Assembly: GCF_024586455.1 (NCBI RefSeq)
Contig: NC_065921.1
Span: forward strand, 71,673,528 to 71,737,527
Origin: Bactrocera neohumeralis
Lineage: Eukaryota > Arthropoda > Insecta > Diptera > Tephritidae
DNA length: 64,000 nucleotides
Direction of reading: 5' to 3'
The notes under the pieces were generated by a model that saw nothing but the letters and a program-made list of their open reading frames with translations, did no database searches and had not been told where the DNA came from. The position numbers and the translations under genes are program-made. Each line of letters begins with the position of its first letter. The first letter of the stretch is position 1. Below are positions 11,265 to 22,100 of the stretch, piece after piece.

Positions 11265-11740
11265 TATGCCTCGAGTGTCATATAGTTCGTGGTTCCATAT
11301 TCTTCGATATTCGTCGCTAACACGAACGGCCCCAAAGGTATTGCGAAGATCATTTCTCTTGAGTACTAAAACTGGTTTTTCCTTTGTCTCGGACTCCGCA
11401 TCGTCACCTATCGTTCATTCAGGGTCTCGAATGGAAGAATTAACACGCGAACGGAGCATTCATTGGATGATATTGCGAAGAACTATGCTTCCATCCTCAA
11501 TATTCGAATGCTTCAAATGTGTTTCTCGAATGCGGTTTTCTCGGCATCGTCCAAGTTTTTGTGCTGTATAATAGGACGAGAATAATGAGAGAGAGAGAGA
11601 GATCTGCTTCTCAATTGCCTACCAATTCCAAAGTAGCACCTGTTGGTTAAAGTTATTCGGTGATTGATCTCCAAGCTTAGATTTTTGTTGGAGCTTATGC
11701 TGGTTCCGAGACAAAGTCCTTAACTTTTTCAAATTTATAG
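11265..11740 (-). pseudogene. RT-thumb fragment of an endonuclease/RT non-LTR retrotransposon
   Basis: Minus-strand remnant aligned by eye to the better copy at 15.24-15.95 kb. Shared strings include caattgccta, aagtagcacctgttgg, agttattc.gtga and atgctggtt. They correspond to the region where related elements encode the RT thumb (RCYFGL...). A (GA)n tract at 11585-11602 interrupts it. It is full of stops; only the family can be stated. Confidence 0.55.
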
Positions 11741-11794
11741 CTCTTAATAGTGACATAGTTCCCAAGATGTGAGGAATATTTATGTATGCCTTCC

Positions 11795-11925
11795 GAGTTC
11801 AAACTGACCGATCAAAATCAAGATAAACATCCTTTTATACTCTTTTATGCTATAAGAAATGCAGCTGTGAAGGGTATTATACCTTCGGTGTTGCCAAAGT
11901 TAACGTGTTTTCTTGTTTAGAAACA
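11795..11925 (+). mobile_element. 3' end of a Helitron-like repeat
   Basis: Contains aaactgaccgatcaaaatca, then ttttatgctataag, gtgaagggtattata and cttcggtgttgccaaagtt, ending near ttttcttgttt. The same order of blocks closes the repeats at 18.6, 41.0 and 57.4 kb. The 'accctttta...gaagggta' type hairpin and the short cttcggt..ccaaag hairpin are typical of this end. Non-coding. Confidence 0.55.
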
Positions 11926-11949
11926 TTTTTTTAGCCCTTTAAAAATAAA

Positions 11950-12830
11950 TTATCGCCTATTGCGACGCTGTAGCGGTTAACTGTTGTTATCGCAAATGTA
12001 CAATAATTCTTTTATGTACTCACGGCTTGGTTTAATTGTTCTTTGAACACGATTTGTCAATTGAGTGCGGTGAATCGTTGCTGGGACCTCGCATTATTGC
12101 CTTCTTTTTCTGCTAAATATACTTATTTGCTTTAATGTTTTGCGACAGCCTTTAGCGATTATTCGTAATCGTCAATTGCTTTTTAAGTGACCGCTTATAA
12201 TATGAATACTAAGTACCCGGCTACCATGGCGGAGCTTTGTCTATACCTTTGGGTGAAATAGTGAGTTTAAGCGAAAATCACTCTGATAATTTAAGTGCGA
12301 AGAATTCTAGGAAGTTATGTATGTATAGTAAAGCGATTAAGCGGAATGCTTAGTGCCGTAATCGTTAAATAAATATTTATCGGTTATCGTGTGCGAAAGT
12401 GTAGTTTTATTTGACTTAAGAGACTTGAGTCACAAACGGCCGCTTATGTGTTTATATTAGTAAGTTATTTAATTTATTGGTAATAGATAAATATTTCTTG
12501 GGAAATTCACTGTTCTATGATTAACGGGGGATATTCTTAAGCGTTCCAGTCAGGCGGAATAGTTTTAAAAGATAATAAGCAGGCGCTAAACCTGTTGGAG
12601 CTTACTCATTTCCTCTAAATTTTTGTGTTGAAAAGGCATATTATTGTTCTAAGCCGCGAACATTTGCTGTCACTGTACAGTGTACAAAGTAATGAAGGGT
12701 TAAGCACCATAGCTAGCTCTTATTCTATCTGCACATAACTACATAATGAGGTTTTGTTAGAAAAATCCCTTTCTATAGACTATATATTCTCGAGTTCTTA
12801 ATAAAAACTCTAAGCAAAAATAAATGAAAC
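11950..12830. other. No gene recognised
   Basis: Sequence of ordinary composition with no open frame above 60 codons and no recognised repeat. It contains several gcgattaagcgg- and ttatcgg-like words, but nothing that supports a named feature. Confidence 0.4.
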
Positions 12831-12869
12831 ACAAATTATTTTTCACGATTTGGATGACCCACGCATTTG

Positions 12870-13560
12870 TTGATCGACAAAAAATATGTGGAATACTATT
12901 TCCTATTTGAAACTATAACATTTTTCCATCTTTCTGCCAATTTCTGGACCACATCTGAAAAGAACTGCGCTGGCATGGCGGCCAAGAATGAATCAAGCCA
13001 ATTATTGATTCCCTATCCTAATCAGAACCGTATTCCAGTGAGGTCGTTCTGTATTAACCCGAATAAATGGTAATCATAAGACGCACGTTATAGCCTTCAT
13101 CGGATTAAGCGAAACCTCTCAGCCGCTATTCTCAAAATAGTTTTTAACCGGTTTTGTAAAATTGAGGCCGAGCGTTGTCATTATGAAAAATTATTGTCTC
13201 ATGTCAAGTCGCGTTTTTCGGAAATCGCTCTCTTCAATTTGATGAGTTATTGTCGGTACTGTTCCGCATTAATGTTTTCACTGAACTTAGAGGCTCATAA
13301 TACAGCACGCCCTTCTGATCACACTAATGACAGTACGTTACCTAGGAGTGATGGATATTTAGCTATGTCATTGATATAGCTGGTTTTCCAGGTTTCACAC
13401 ACGATTTTTCTTAGGTTTAAAGTTGTCGTAATGGATCCATTTGTTATCACCAGTCACATTCGATGCAAAAACAATTTCTCTTTGTAGCGTTAAACAACAG
13501 TTTTGACACGCCAAATTGTCTTTGAAAGTCTCTTCGCTTCATTTCATATGGCATCCGTTT
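12870..13560 (-). pseudogene. cecropia/mauritiana-type mariner relic
   Basis: On the minus strand, decayed fragments of a mariner transposase can be followed in order. These are VTGDNKWIHYDN (first catalytic aspartate, about 13455), a gtgatcagaagggcgtgctg block encoding the DQKGVLYYE-type segment (about 13305), a degenerate DNARPQF segment near 13170 (second aspartate region), and LAERWKNV near the C-terminus (about 12935). Frameshifts and stops separate all of them. The same transposon family is present on the plus strand at 21.35-22.1 kb, where the gtgatcagaaggg block is almost identical. Confidence 0.65.
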
Positions 13561-13616
13561 TTCTTGCTTTTGAATGTATCCGGCTGCGTTTTGAGTGGCT
13601 TCCAAAGATCTTGCGA

Positions 13617-13850
13617 GCTCTTTTTGTATTCGAACAACAATCTCCTTCAACTCTCCAAGTTTCTCTGAGCCCTTTTTGTATTCGAACAACAATCTCCTTC
13701 AACTCTCCAAGTTTCTGCGAGCTCTTCTTGTATTTGGCAACAACTTCTATCAACTCTCCAAGTTTCTGTGTGGTTTTTTTGTGTGTTTTGGAAACAAACT
13801 TCACCGATTTTCACAGTTTCTGCGGGGTCTTCTTGTAACTGGCTACAACC
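13617..13850. repeat. 52-bp minisatellite, about 4.5 units
   Basis: Units begin at 13621, 13673, 13725, 13777 and 13829, an exact 52-bp spacing. Each carries t(t/c)ttgta(t/c)t..g.aacaa and caactctccaagtttctg in the best-conserved copies. The first two units are nearly identical, and later ones decay progressively. It directly abuts the mariner relic at 13560. Because 52 is not a multiple of three, the LGELKEIVVRIQK-like peptide rotates through frames. This argues against a protein-coding repeat. Confidence 0.85.
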
Positions 13851-14099
13851 TTAATCAAATAAGGACTACAGTTCCTCATCTTCAAACTTTTTTTCGCTTT
13901 GACTTGTTTATAAGTCAAGAAATTTTGAAAGATTTCAACAGTAAATTAGTAAGTTTAAATGTTTCGGCGAAGCTTGTCTTATTTAAATTCAATTCCAACA
14001 AGCTTAAATCGCTAAGGATCAGCTGAATCGGGTCAATACCGTTAAGTTAGAACCGACTGCCTCTGGTTACTTATAGAAATTTAATCGACAAACATGTTA

Positions 14100-14500
14100 T
14101 AGATATATATGAGTCTCAGTGGAGTTCCTATCTTGCCCAAAAAGCAGACAAAAGTGGCCTGATTCCGCACCTGGCGACTATTACAATTTAAAGGAATGAC
14201 GTAGAGGCTCAAGTAGGAGTGCTAACAAATCACTGTCGAATTGGTAGACCATTCCAGCAAACTAGGAAACCAATTACTATTGCAGAAGCTGTCAAGAGGT
14301 CGAAGAAGAAGAAGTGACTATAGAACATATTCTATGTGAATGCAAAACTTTGTATAGAAAAATAAACGCAATTATAGGTCGAGGCTTCCTGACGGTGTCT
14401 CGGAGGTTACACAGATAAAGCCTTCGCATTGATGAACTTCAAAAGAAGCACAGAGTGATTCAAAGAGCACACAATACGTGTCATGGGAATTATCTATGCT
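14100..14500 (+). pseudogene. C-terminal fragment of an RNase H-type non-LTR retrotransposon
   Basis: Plus-strand peptides read EAQVGVLTNHCRIGR near 14208, then EEVTIEHILCECKTLYRK near 14305-14360, followed by IGRGFLTVSR. This is the familiar LTGHC...(C-x-C) ...ETxEHxLCxCP arrangement that follows RNase H at the end of I/Jockey-type ORF2 proteins. Several frameshifts are needed, and no RT or RNase H core is readable upstream. A possible tail ttaactaac is at 14508. Confidence 0.5.
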
Positions 14501-14509
14501 GTTTCTCTT

Positions 14510-15235
14510 AACTAACGATTTACCCAAGGAGTTCTAGAGCTCTACAGTAGGTACTAGCAAACTTTTAAAAGAACATATCTGACTTCAACGAGCTTTACAT
14601 AACCAATCGTGGGTGGCATAAAGCTAATGTAAAAGTTGCTTCATATACTTGTACTAACAGCTTCCTGAAAAATGGGTTCATACTCTGCAGTCTACTCGCC
14701 TAGAAAATATTTCTTTTGATAATTTTGCATAAGTGAAAAATTTATTTATATTTACAGTACTGTCACGCTCTTACTCGCACGATTATTTGTAATGCGTGAA
14801 ATGCTCAATTCATTAAAATACCAAAAATGTTTTGCTTGTCCATTCTGTAGCGCCTGTTTAATTTTTTTTTTGCTGTAAGTCGACAGCCTTTAGCGGGGTC
14901 AAACTCCAATTTCGGTTACTTAATGTTAATACACGCATGTCGTTGGCCTTGCCTGACCACACAATTTTAGCATTTTATTGCGTTTTAAGTGCTTCAATTT
15001 TGTATTAATATCTGCAGCCTTAAAAGGAGCTTATAAGTGTTATCTCCGATTGCGAACTTTCATGTAAAAAAAAAAAAATAAAATAAGGGAAATATTGCAA
15101 AATATTTTTTTGCTTTCAATTCATGCGCTCCTGTCCAGTGGATTGAGAGTCACCAAAATATTAACTGGCCTAACGAGAAATGTAGATATTAGCCACAATA
15201 TATATTTTCCTTTTTATAGGCATAGACCCTGCTTA
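14510..15235. other. No gene recognised
   Basis: AT-rich sequence with a poly-A-rich tract at 15066-15085. No coding or transposon evidence. Confidence 0.4.
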
Positions 15236-15239
15236 AGCG

Positions 15240-15950
15240 ATTATAGCTGAGTTTACAACAACGCGCCAGTTGTTCTTCCTTTCTCGCTGTTTGCAGCCAA
15301 TTGGAGATACCAAGTGGATACCAGGTGTAATCAGGTCCTTCTCAATCTGGTCTTTCCATCGGAATGGAGGTCTTCCTCTTTCTCTGCTCTCCCTGGCAGG
15401 TACTGCGTCGAATACTCTCTGAGCTGGAGTGTTTTCTTCCAATCGGACGACATAACATAGCCAGCGTAGCTGTCTCTTAATTTCCTGAACTATATCAATG
15501 TCGTCGTATATCTTATATAGCTCATCGTACCATCGAATGCGGTATTCGCCGTTGCTAATGAGCAAAGGACCATAAAGCTTCCTTTCTTCTCGCAATGAGT
15601 AACATATTTAGTTTGGGCTTTGTTTGTCGAGAGAAGACTTTACTTCTTAATTGCCTACGCAGTCCGAAGTAGCATCTGTTGATAACAGTTATTCTGTGAT
15701 GGATTGCGAAGCTGACGGTGTTGGTGTTAATGCTGGTTTCAAGATAGACGAAATTATCTACGACTTCGAAGTTATGACTCTCAACAGTGGGAGTCAAGTC
15801 GTGAATGCGACGACTGTTTGTTTGATGACAGGAGTTATTTCGTCTTGCCCTCGTTCACTACCAGACCCTGTACTTCGCTTCTTTGTCCAACCTGGAGAAA
15901 GCAGAACCAACGACGCGGTTGTTAAGGCCAATGATATGTTGTGTCCTTTT
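15240..15950 (-). pseudogene. 3' half of an endonuclease/RT non-LTR retrotransposon
   Basis: Best copy of this family in the window. Reading down the minus strand: LVVNEGKTKYLLSSN near 15915 (end of the RT palm), HNFEVVDNFVYLETSI (15720-15775), RCYFGLRRQLRSKVFSRQTK (15630-15690, RT thumb), then after a frameshift KLYGPLLISNGEYRIRWYDE and QLRWLCYVVRLEENTPAQRV (15233-15595). The last part has the LRWxGHVxRM...GRPPxRWxDQ signature of the C-terminus of many insect RTE/Jockey-like elements. Upstream RT motifs and the endonuclease are absent, so it is 5'-truncated. A 168-codon open frame on the opposite strand (15651-16157) is its antisense shadow. Confidence 0.75.
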
Positions 15951-15959
15951 CATTGTGGG

Positions 15960-17290
15960 TGTTTTTTTTACGTGGCGAGTAATCCAAAGCATAACCAGCG
16001 TGCAGCTCTGAGGACGGATGATTCGCCTTCTCACGTTAACTCAGAGATTACCCGGTCTAAGACTGAAAGTTGTGAGCTGTTTCAGCCATATGTAAATGAA
16101 TCGACTCTGGCCACTTCCAAGTGTATAGCGTTCAGAGAACTTTTCACACTTGCGTGAGCTTCTACACATGGCTCCATCCTCCAGCCACAATATATACTTA
16201 TGACTTAATTAGTTATAAGGAAGGTGCAACCCTTCAGCAGTGTTTTTAAGAGTTTATGTGGGTCCAGTAGTCGTTAAAATCTTAGCGATCCTGATCATCG
16301 ATCATATATCAGAAAATATCAATAGTTAGAGCTTGTTTTTGATACATCTTCTTCGGAAAAATTGCTCTCAAGTTTCAAGAAATGCTGTGAACTTGCTATC
16401 AATATTGTATACACCTGAATCTGGATTCCGAAGTTGATGTCGAAGGGTTCTGCCACTGTGACCATCATTTCTTAAAGCCCTTTGTGCCTTGTCAACTCCA
16501 ACTGGAAAAGCGGGTTGTCTCGGGAGACAAATCGAGAGCGAAAAATAGAGATATCGAGTTTCAATAACCCTTTCCAAGCTGAATAAAGAGAGCCATTAGA
16601 TTACTACGCTCTTTAAGTTAGTTAGAAGTATCTGAGACTCTTTCTGACAGAACTTATATTTAGTTGAGAGCAGTATCGGTTGACAGATAGGTTCCAAACC
16701 TTGATAAGCACATCCAAATTATGCGCCTAATTTTTGGCAAAGTGACTTTTATACTTGCAGTGACTTCTAACCGTTAAAATATATAAATAATACATCATAA
16801 ATATTTCGCGCAGGGCATTTTTGCTTGATTATGTACATATATATAATCGTTTTGCATCGATATGCGGCCTCAACCGCACTGCATTTTCGTTTTTAATGAG
16901 CCACAAATTTGGGCATTTTTCGTTCAATTTGGCTGTCTGGCTGTCCTCTGTGAAAAAGGTCAGTCAAACTTGAATCGCAAAAAGCCGAATCGCCGTCAAC
17001 AACAAACTGAGGAGCTTTGCGACTGATGTCGGTCGAGCAGTCGACCTAATTGTCTGTCTCCTGACTCAAGCAGTGTGATCCTTAAATAGCCGCTGCGACT
17101 GACGTCATCGCCGCAGAGTGTGGCTGCTGTGCATGTGTGACTGTGTGTAGTGGCAACACACCCAGGTTCAAGGTTACGCGCTCTGCATATAAATTTCGAC
17201 AATAGTGCGGGAGAATGATTCCCAAAAAGCATTTATTTGTTGTTTTTCTATGCTTGTGTGCTGCTTACTGCTGTGTTTCGATTGCATTTG
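15960..17290. other. No gene recognised; GC-richer island at 16985-17230
   Basis: The region 15960-16950 shows nothing I can name. Part of it is probably the upstream portion of the retrotransposon at 15.24-15.95 kb, but no motif is clear. The block 16985-17230 is richer in GC and holds a perfect CRE-like palindrome tgacgtca at about 17100, a catataaattt TATA-like word near 17186 and a minus-strand tatttaag. These could belong to a regulatory element or promoter, but no transcript evidence can be read from sequence. Confidence 0.35.
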
Positions 17291-17294
17291 ATTT

Positions 17295-18690
17295 TATAAT
17301 ACCCTGCAGGAAATGTGGGAGACCGTTGGACATATATAAGAGTATATAAATGATCAGTGGGATGAGCTGAGTAGATTTAGACATGCATGTCTGTTAGCCA
17401 GTATCTATGCATAGTGTTCGCTCAGTTTTTGAGTTATCGATCTGCAATTTTGTACATGTTCTTTTTTCCGTAAGAAGCCGCTCATTTGTTGCAACTGATG
17501 ATATCGGACCACTGTAGCATATAGCTGCCATACAAACTGAATGATCAAAATGAAGCTATTGTATGGAAAACTTTTTTATTTGACAAGATATTTTCACAAA
17601 ATTTGGTATGGAATATTTTCAAAGACAACGTCATAATCTCCGGACATTATTTTTTAGATCGTGTCACTATAGCATATAGCTGCCATACAAACTGATCTTT
17701 TAAAACCAAGTCCTTCTAAAGAAAACTTTTTTATTTGACAAGATATGTTCACAAAATTTGGTACAGAATATTTTCAAAGACAACGCCATAATCTTCAAAT
17801 AGTTTCTTTTAGATCGGGTCACTATAGCATATAAATACAAAGTGAACGATCTTAATCAAGTGCTTGTATGGAAAACTTTTTTTTTGTTGAGATATTTTCA
17901 ACACCTGCAGTATTTACTATTTTTGACAAGATATAATATCAAGATATAATGAAGATCGTGTCACTATAGCATAATTACCATACAAACTGATCGTTTAAAA
18001 CAAAGTCTTCTAAAGAAGACAAGATATGTTTATATCGAAGACAAGGACATAATCTCCAAACATTTTATTTTAAATCGGATCACTATAGCATATAGCTGCC
18101 ATACAAACTGAACGATCTTAATCAAGTGCTTGTATGGAAAACTTTTTTAGTTGTTGAAATATCTCCAAAACCTACAGTATTTATTAGTTTCTAAGACAAT
18201 GCTATAATATGCGAAGATATTGTGCTGATCGTGTCACTATAGCATATAGCTGCCATACAAACTGATCTTTTAAAACCAAGTCCTTCTAAAGAAAACTTTT
18301 TTATTTGACAAGATATGTTCACAAAATTTGGTATAGAATATTTTCAAAGACAACGCCATAATCTCCAAATAATTTCTTTTAGATCGGGTCACTATAGCAT
18401 ATAGCTGCCATACAAACTGAACGATCTTAATCAAGTGCTTGTATGGAAAACTTTTTTATTTGTTGAAATATCTCCAAAACCTACAGTATTTATTATTTTC
18501 TAAGACAATGCTATAATATGCGAAGATATTATGCAGATCGGACCACTATAGCATATAGCTGCCATACAAACTGAGCGATCAAAATCAAGTTAAAGTTGTT
18601 ATTATACCCTTTTTATGCCATAAGCAAACCTGTGTAGGGTATTTTAGCTTCAGCTTAAATAAACGTATTTTGTTTTTTTTTTTTTAGTTT
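17295..18690 (+). mobile_element. Helitron-like element with about 155-bp internal tandem repeats
   Basis: Left part: ataccctgcaggaaatgtgg, then tataaatgatcag and a 'catgcatgtctgtt' stretch. Core: tandem units with cactatagcatatagctgcc near 17524, 17679, 17828, 17975, 18095, 18249, 18404 and 18558. Right part: ttataccctttttatgcc and tagggtatttta, ending in a T-rich run. Units alternate between a 'gatcttttaaaaccaagtcc' type and a 'gaacgatcttaatcaagtgc' type, giving a dimeric period of about 280-310 bp. There is no transposase, so it is non-autonomous. Size and layout resemble Drosophila DINE-TR1-type Helitrons with central tandem repeats; that name is an inference. Confidence 0.65.
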
Positions 18691-19780
18691 CACTTGTTGT
18701 TGTTATTTTGCTCCTCTTTTTGCGGCGACGCGTGCAGTGTATGGCAGCAATGCAGTTTTCGCTGTTGTGAGTTATGTTTTCAACCTCTTCGGGAGCTGCC
18801 TGCATATCGGCTTACATGCGTGTGTATGTATGTTATGTGCATATGTGTGAATAAGCGTTTGTGCATGTATGCAGCTGTTAATTTGTCGTAAATTTATTTC
18901 CATTCTAAGCGCATAAACCCATTTTAAACTTTATCGCTTTTAAAAAGCGCAAAAATAAAAAGAAAAGTTCTTGCTAAGCTTACACACATGCATACATATA
19001 CATACATACATTTGGTTGAGAAATATATGAATGTATTGAATTTCATGTCATAATGTAAATATATAAATTTAGTTGTACACTTACATGCAGTTTAACATAC
19101 GTTGCCACGCATGCGCTGAGTTGTAACTACTCATGTATATATACCTAAGTATATATGTCCATATGTATGGTTTATAAGAACATAAGTTTGTATACAATCA
19201 CAAGTCAAGCTCAGCTATTTTATTTATTTATTTTAATGTAATTGCAAGTAAGTAGGTTTTCGCGATTCTAAACTGGCTGTCAGTATTTTGCTTTATTTGC
19301 TTTTACAATTTTACTTTTGTTCGACCGCCTTTCCTTTTTAAGCCAGCCAGCACATGTCGGAAGTGGAACGACTGCAAGGTCCACCACGCCAGTGGGTACA
19401 AGTGTGTCAGTCGCCAATGCGCCGCTGAACAAATTTGGGCAGCACATTCGAAGTCGTACTTCATACCTACGCGCATGCGCAAAGCCACACGCATATATTT
19501 ACTGTATGTATGCGACTGTATATTCATGCATTGTCCATTACATTGACGCACGTGTAATAAAAATATATATTTTTACAACTAAATTTACATAAAGATAAAA
19601 TAAAGTATTTTTCTGATTTTTTTTTTGCATAATTTAAATTTTATTGTTTGATGTGATGCTTTGGCGTTGCTTAACTCAAAATTTTGAAATGTAAAGCGGC
19701 ATTGATATTCTAAGAAAAATGTAATGAAAATTTAGTGGGTGTATTTACCATTTATAGAATCATCAAAAACCTTCAGAAAT
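18691..19780. other. No gene recognised
   Basis: Rich in tgtatgtatg- and acatacatacat-type simple repeats with dispersed AT-rich sequence. A GC-richer patch at 19330-19500 is open on both strands (19303-19551) but has no recognisable motif or splice-compatible frame. Confidence 0.4.
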
Positions 19781-19782
19781 TC

Positions 19783-19850
19783 CATTGAAACGGTTGCACC
19801 GAAGCTTGATTACTATTCACAGCTGCATTTCCTATCGCAGCCATATATGT
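19783..19850 (-). mobile_element. 3' end fragment of a Helitron-like repeat
   Basis: 'aaacggttgcaccgaagctt' followed by attcacagctgcatttcct is the reverse complement of the closing block seen at 11.87 and 57.4 kb. Only this end is present. It sits directly beside the retrotransposon tail at 19.86 kb. Confidence 0.5.
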
Positions 19851-19862
19851 ATATATGTAGGT

Positions 19863-21345
19863 TGATTAGGTCAGGTTAGGTTGTAGGGTTGATCCAAAAA
19901 AATCGATGGATTTCACTTGAACAAATATTTGTCCTTTGCGTTATCCAACAACTCCTTCAAGTGCATCGCCACATATGTAGATCGACGAAAGGTTTTGAGG
20001 TCACCACAAACTTTTTAAGACGGCCAATGTCAATCCCAAACATTTCGCTAAGTTCTCCAAAGGTGTGTCTACTGAGATATTTCAAACTCAGTCTAGGAAA
20101 AGCTGGGTAATAGAGAAGAAAGTCAGAAGATGATTCCACCTCCTCTTTCTTCGTGTAAACCTGAACAGTGTTCAGTCTGAATACCTAAAATTGCGGCAAA
20201 GTACACTGGAGGTCCATAGGTCCATTGCTAGAATGCAAGAGGACTTTCAAATCGACTCGCTTCCAATCGGATGATGTGGTATTTCAATCTCAGACAGTTA
20301 AAAACTGGGAAATTAAGAAGAAAGTCAGAAGATGATTCCACCTCGGCTTTCTTCGTGTAAACCTGAACAGTGTTCAGTCTGAACACCTAAAATTGCGGCT
20401 ATGTACACTGAAGGTCCACATATCCAGTGATAGAACGAAAGAGGACCTCGGAATCTACTCGCTTCAATCTCAGTCTGGTAAAAGCCGGGCAATAGAGGAG
20501 AAAGTCACAAGATAATTACACTTCGGCTTCATCCAAGTAAACCTATTGGACAGTGTACAGACAGAAGACCTAACAATGCGAATAGATAGACTTTCCAAGT
20601 ATTTGACAAGCCTGCCATGTTCACTGGTGGTCCATAGGTCCAGTGCTAGAACGCAATGGCACAAAGTAGCAGTCAGAGAAGCTAGTACAATTGCAGCGAG
20701 ATTGACTTTGCGAGTAGTTCGTAAGACTTCTAAGGGTTTACTCTCTTTGGGTTGGAAGAATCTGGCAGTCACACAAGTTCAGTTTGTTGACCAGCGCTTG
20801 CCGAGCTTATTGGAGTTCCGTAGATATAGCGACTGAGCTCTAGATTATAACGGATTACCGACTCATTCACGATCTGATGAAATTGGAGTAAGGTTGCCCT
20901 ACCCAGGCCAGCTCATCCGCTTTGCATTTCGACCATTCCACGGGGACCAGGCACTCATACAGGTTCGAAATGGAAACAGCTTGTAACTATTACTATTAAG
21001 GTTCTGAACTCCTTGACGGGTTTTGAGCGTACAGTCAGCGAACTCAAAGCTAGATAGTATAGCCGCTCGGCTATCGTAGTGAATATACACCTTTCTGAAG
21101 GCAGTCTAAACACTTCAGAGCAGTATATCTACAGCTCACTGGATGTCAGCCACCTTAGCTTGAAAGACGTTATAGTAGACTGGTGGCCTTAAACTAAAGT
21201 TGAGCTCTCACCAGCGTTCAAAAGCAACCGGATTCATTCAAAACAAGAAACCAGCCACCTTAGCCTGAAAGACGTTATAGTAGACTGGTGGCCTTAAACT
21301 AAAGGAGCTCTCACCAGCGTTCAAAAGCACGTTTGAAAGACGTTT
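19863..21345 (-). pseudogene. RNase H-type non-LTR retrotransposon 3' remnant with internal duplications
   Basis: The 3' end is at the left: ggtcaggttaggttg (19870) is the (TAACC)n tail read backwards. On the minus strand FLLYYPAFPRLSLKYLSRHT and LSEMFGIDIGRLKKFVVTSK (19957-20139) form the C-terminal tail. Further up, YDSRAAILSSFEFADC (about 21050) carries an RNase H active-site aspartate context, and a frameshifted VPGPRGMVE followed by ADELAW-like codons near 20900-20950 matches the WVPGHxGxxGNxxADELA block. A segment of about 180-200 bp around the aaagtcagaagatgattcca string (20120, 20321, 20500) is tandemly triplicated. A block of about 85 bp (accttagc.tgaaagacgtt) is repeated at 21153 and 21256. 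The copy is non-functional. Confidence 0.65.
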
Positions 21346-21349
21346 GAAA

Positions 21350-22100
21350 TTTTTCATGTCACAAATGCTGCTTTAAGGTTCAAAAAGAAATCGTTTTTGC
21401 GTCCGACTGCAACTGATGTTGAAAAATGAAACCATTTCGACAATCCTGAAAGCAAAACATCATTTCTGTTGCTGTCCAAACAGCCAAATCAATAGTCAAG
21501 CCGGAAATCTCTTCCGCCAAGGTAATGCTCTGAATTTGGTGTGATCAGAAGGGCATGCTGATTATGAGCTTCTAAATTCGGGTGAAACCATTAATGGAGA
21601 GCGCTCCCGAAAATAATTCATTCAATTTAAACGAGCGATGGCCCAAAATTGGCTGGAATGCTCGTCTACATACGAGGTAATAATTTTCCACCATGACTAT
21701 GCTCGGTTTTATGATACAAGAGCGGTTAAAAACTATTTGGAAAACATCGTCTCAAAGTTTCAACTCATCCGCTTTATAGCACAGACCTAGCACCTTCTGA
21801 CTAGCTTTTGTTCCGATCGCTGCAGAACGCCCTCTCTGGAAACAGTTCACAATAGAAGTGGAAATCAAAAATTGGCTTGGTTCTTTAATCCAGAGCGCCC
21901 TCTCTGGAAACGGTTCACAACTAAAGTGGATATCAAAAATTGGCTTGGTTCTTTAATGACGTGTTACGTGGCGCAGTTCTTTTGAGCTGAACTCCAAAAA
22001 TTGTCAGAAAGTTGTTAACATTTTTTAGCTTCAGTTGGCCAAAACTTTGAATAACAAACTTGTACAGGCTTTTCTTAAATAAACATTATATGACACAACT
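21350..22100 (+). pseudogene. cecropia/mauritiana-type mariner relic
   Basis: Decayed transposase in the same family as the minus-strand relic at 12.87-13.56 kb. The block gtgtgatcagaagggcatgc (21540) encodes the DQKG segment. YELLNSGETINGER follows. VIIFHHDYARFYDTRAVKNY near 21685 is the second-aspartate region, and a broken APSDYHLF-like segment lies near 21790. A 68-bp tandem duplication (gccctctctggaaac at 21829 and 21897) occurs at the RSLQNALSG-like codons. The C-terminal WRKVVN-like region is near 22010. Many frameshifts. No terminal repeats recognised. Confidence 0.65.

Noticed and set aside
13503..14026. Open frames with repeated LGELKEIVVRIQK-like peptide
   Set aside because: The 52-bp period is not a multiple of three, so the peptide is not maintained in one frame.
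15651..16157. 168-codon open frame on the plus strand
   Set aside because: It lies antisense to a clear retrotransposon RT thumb and C-terminal region on the minus strand and has no motif of its own.
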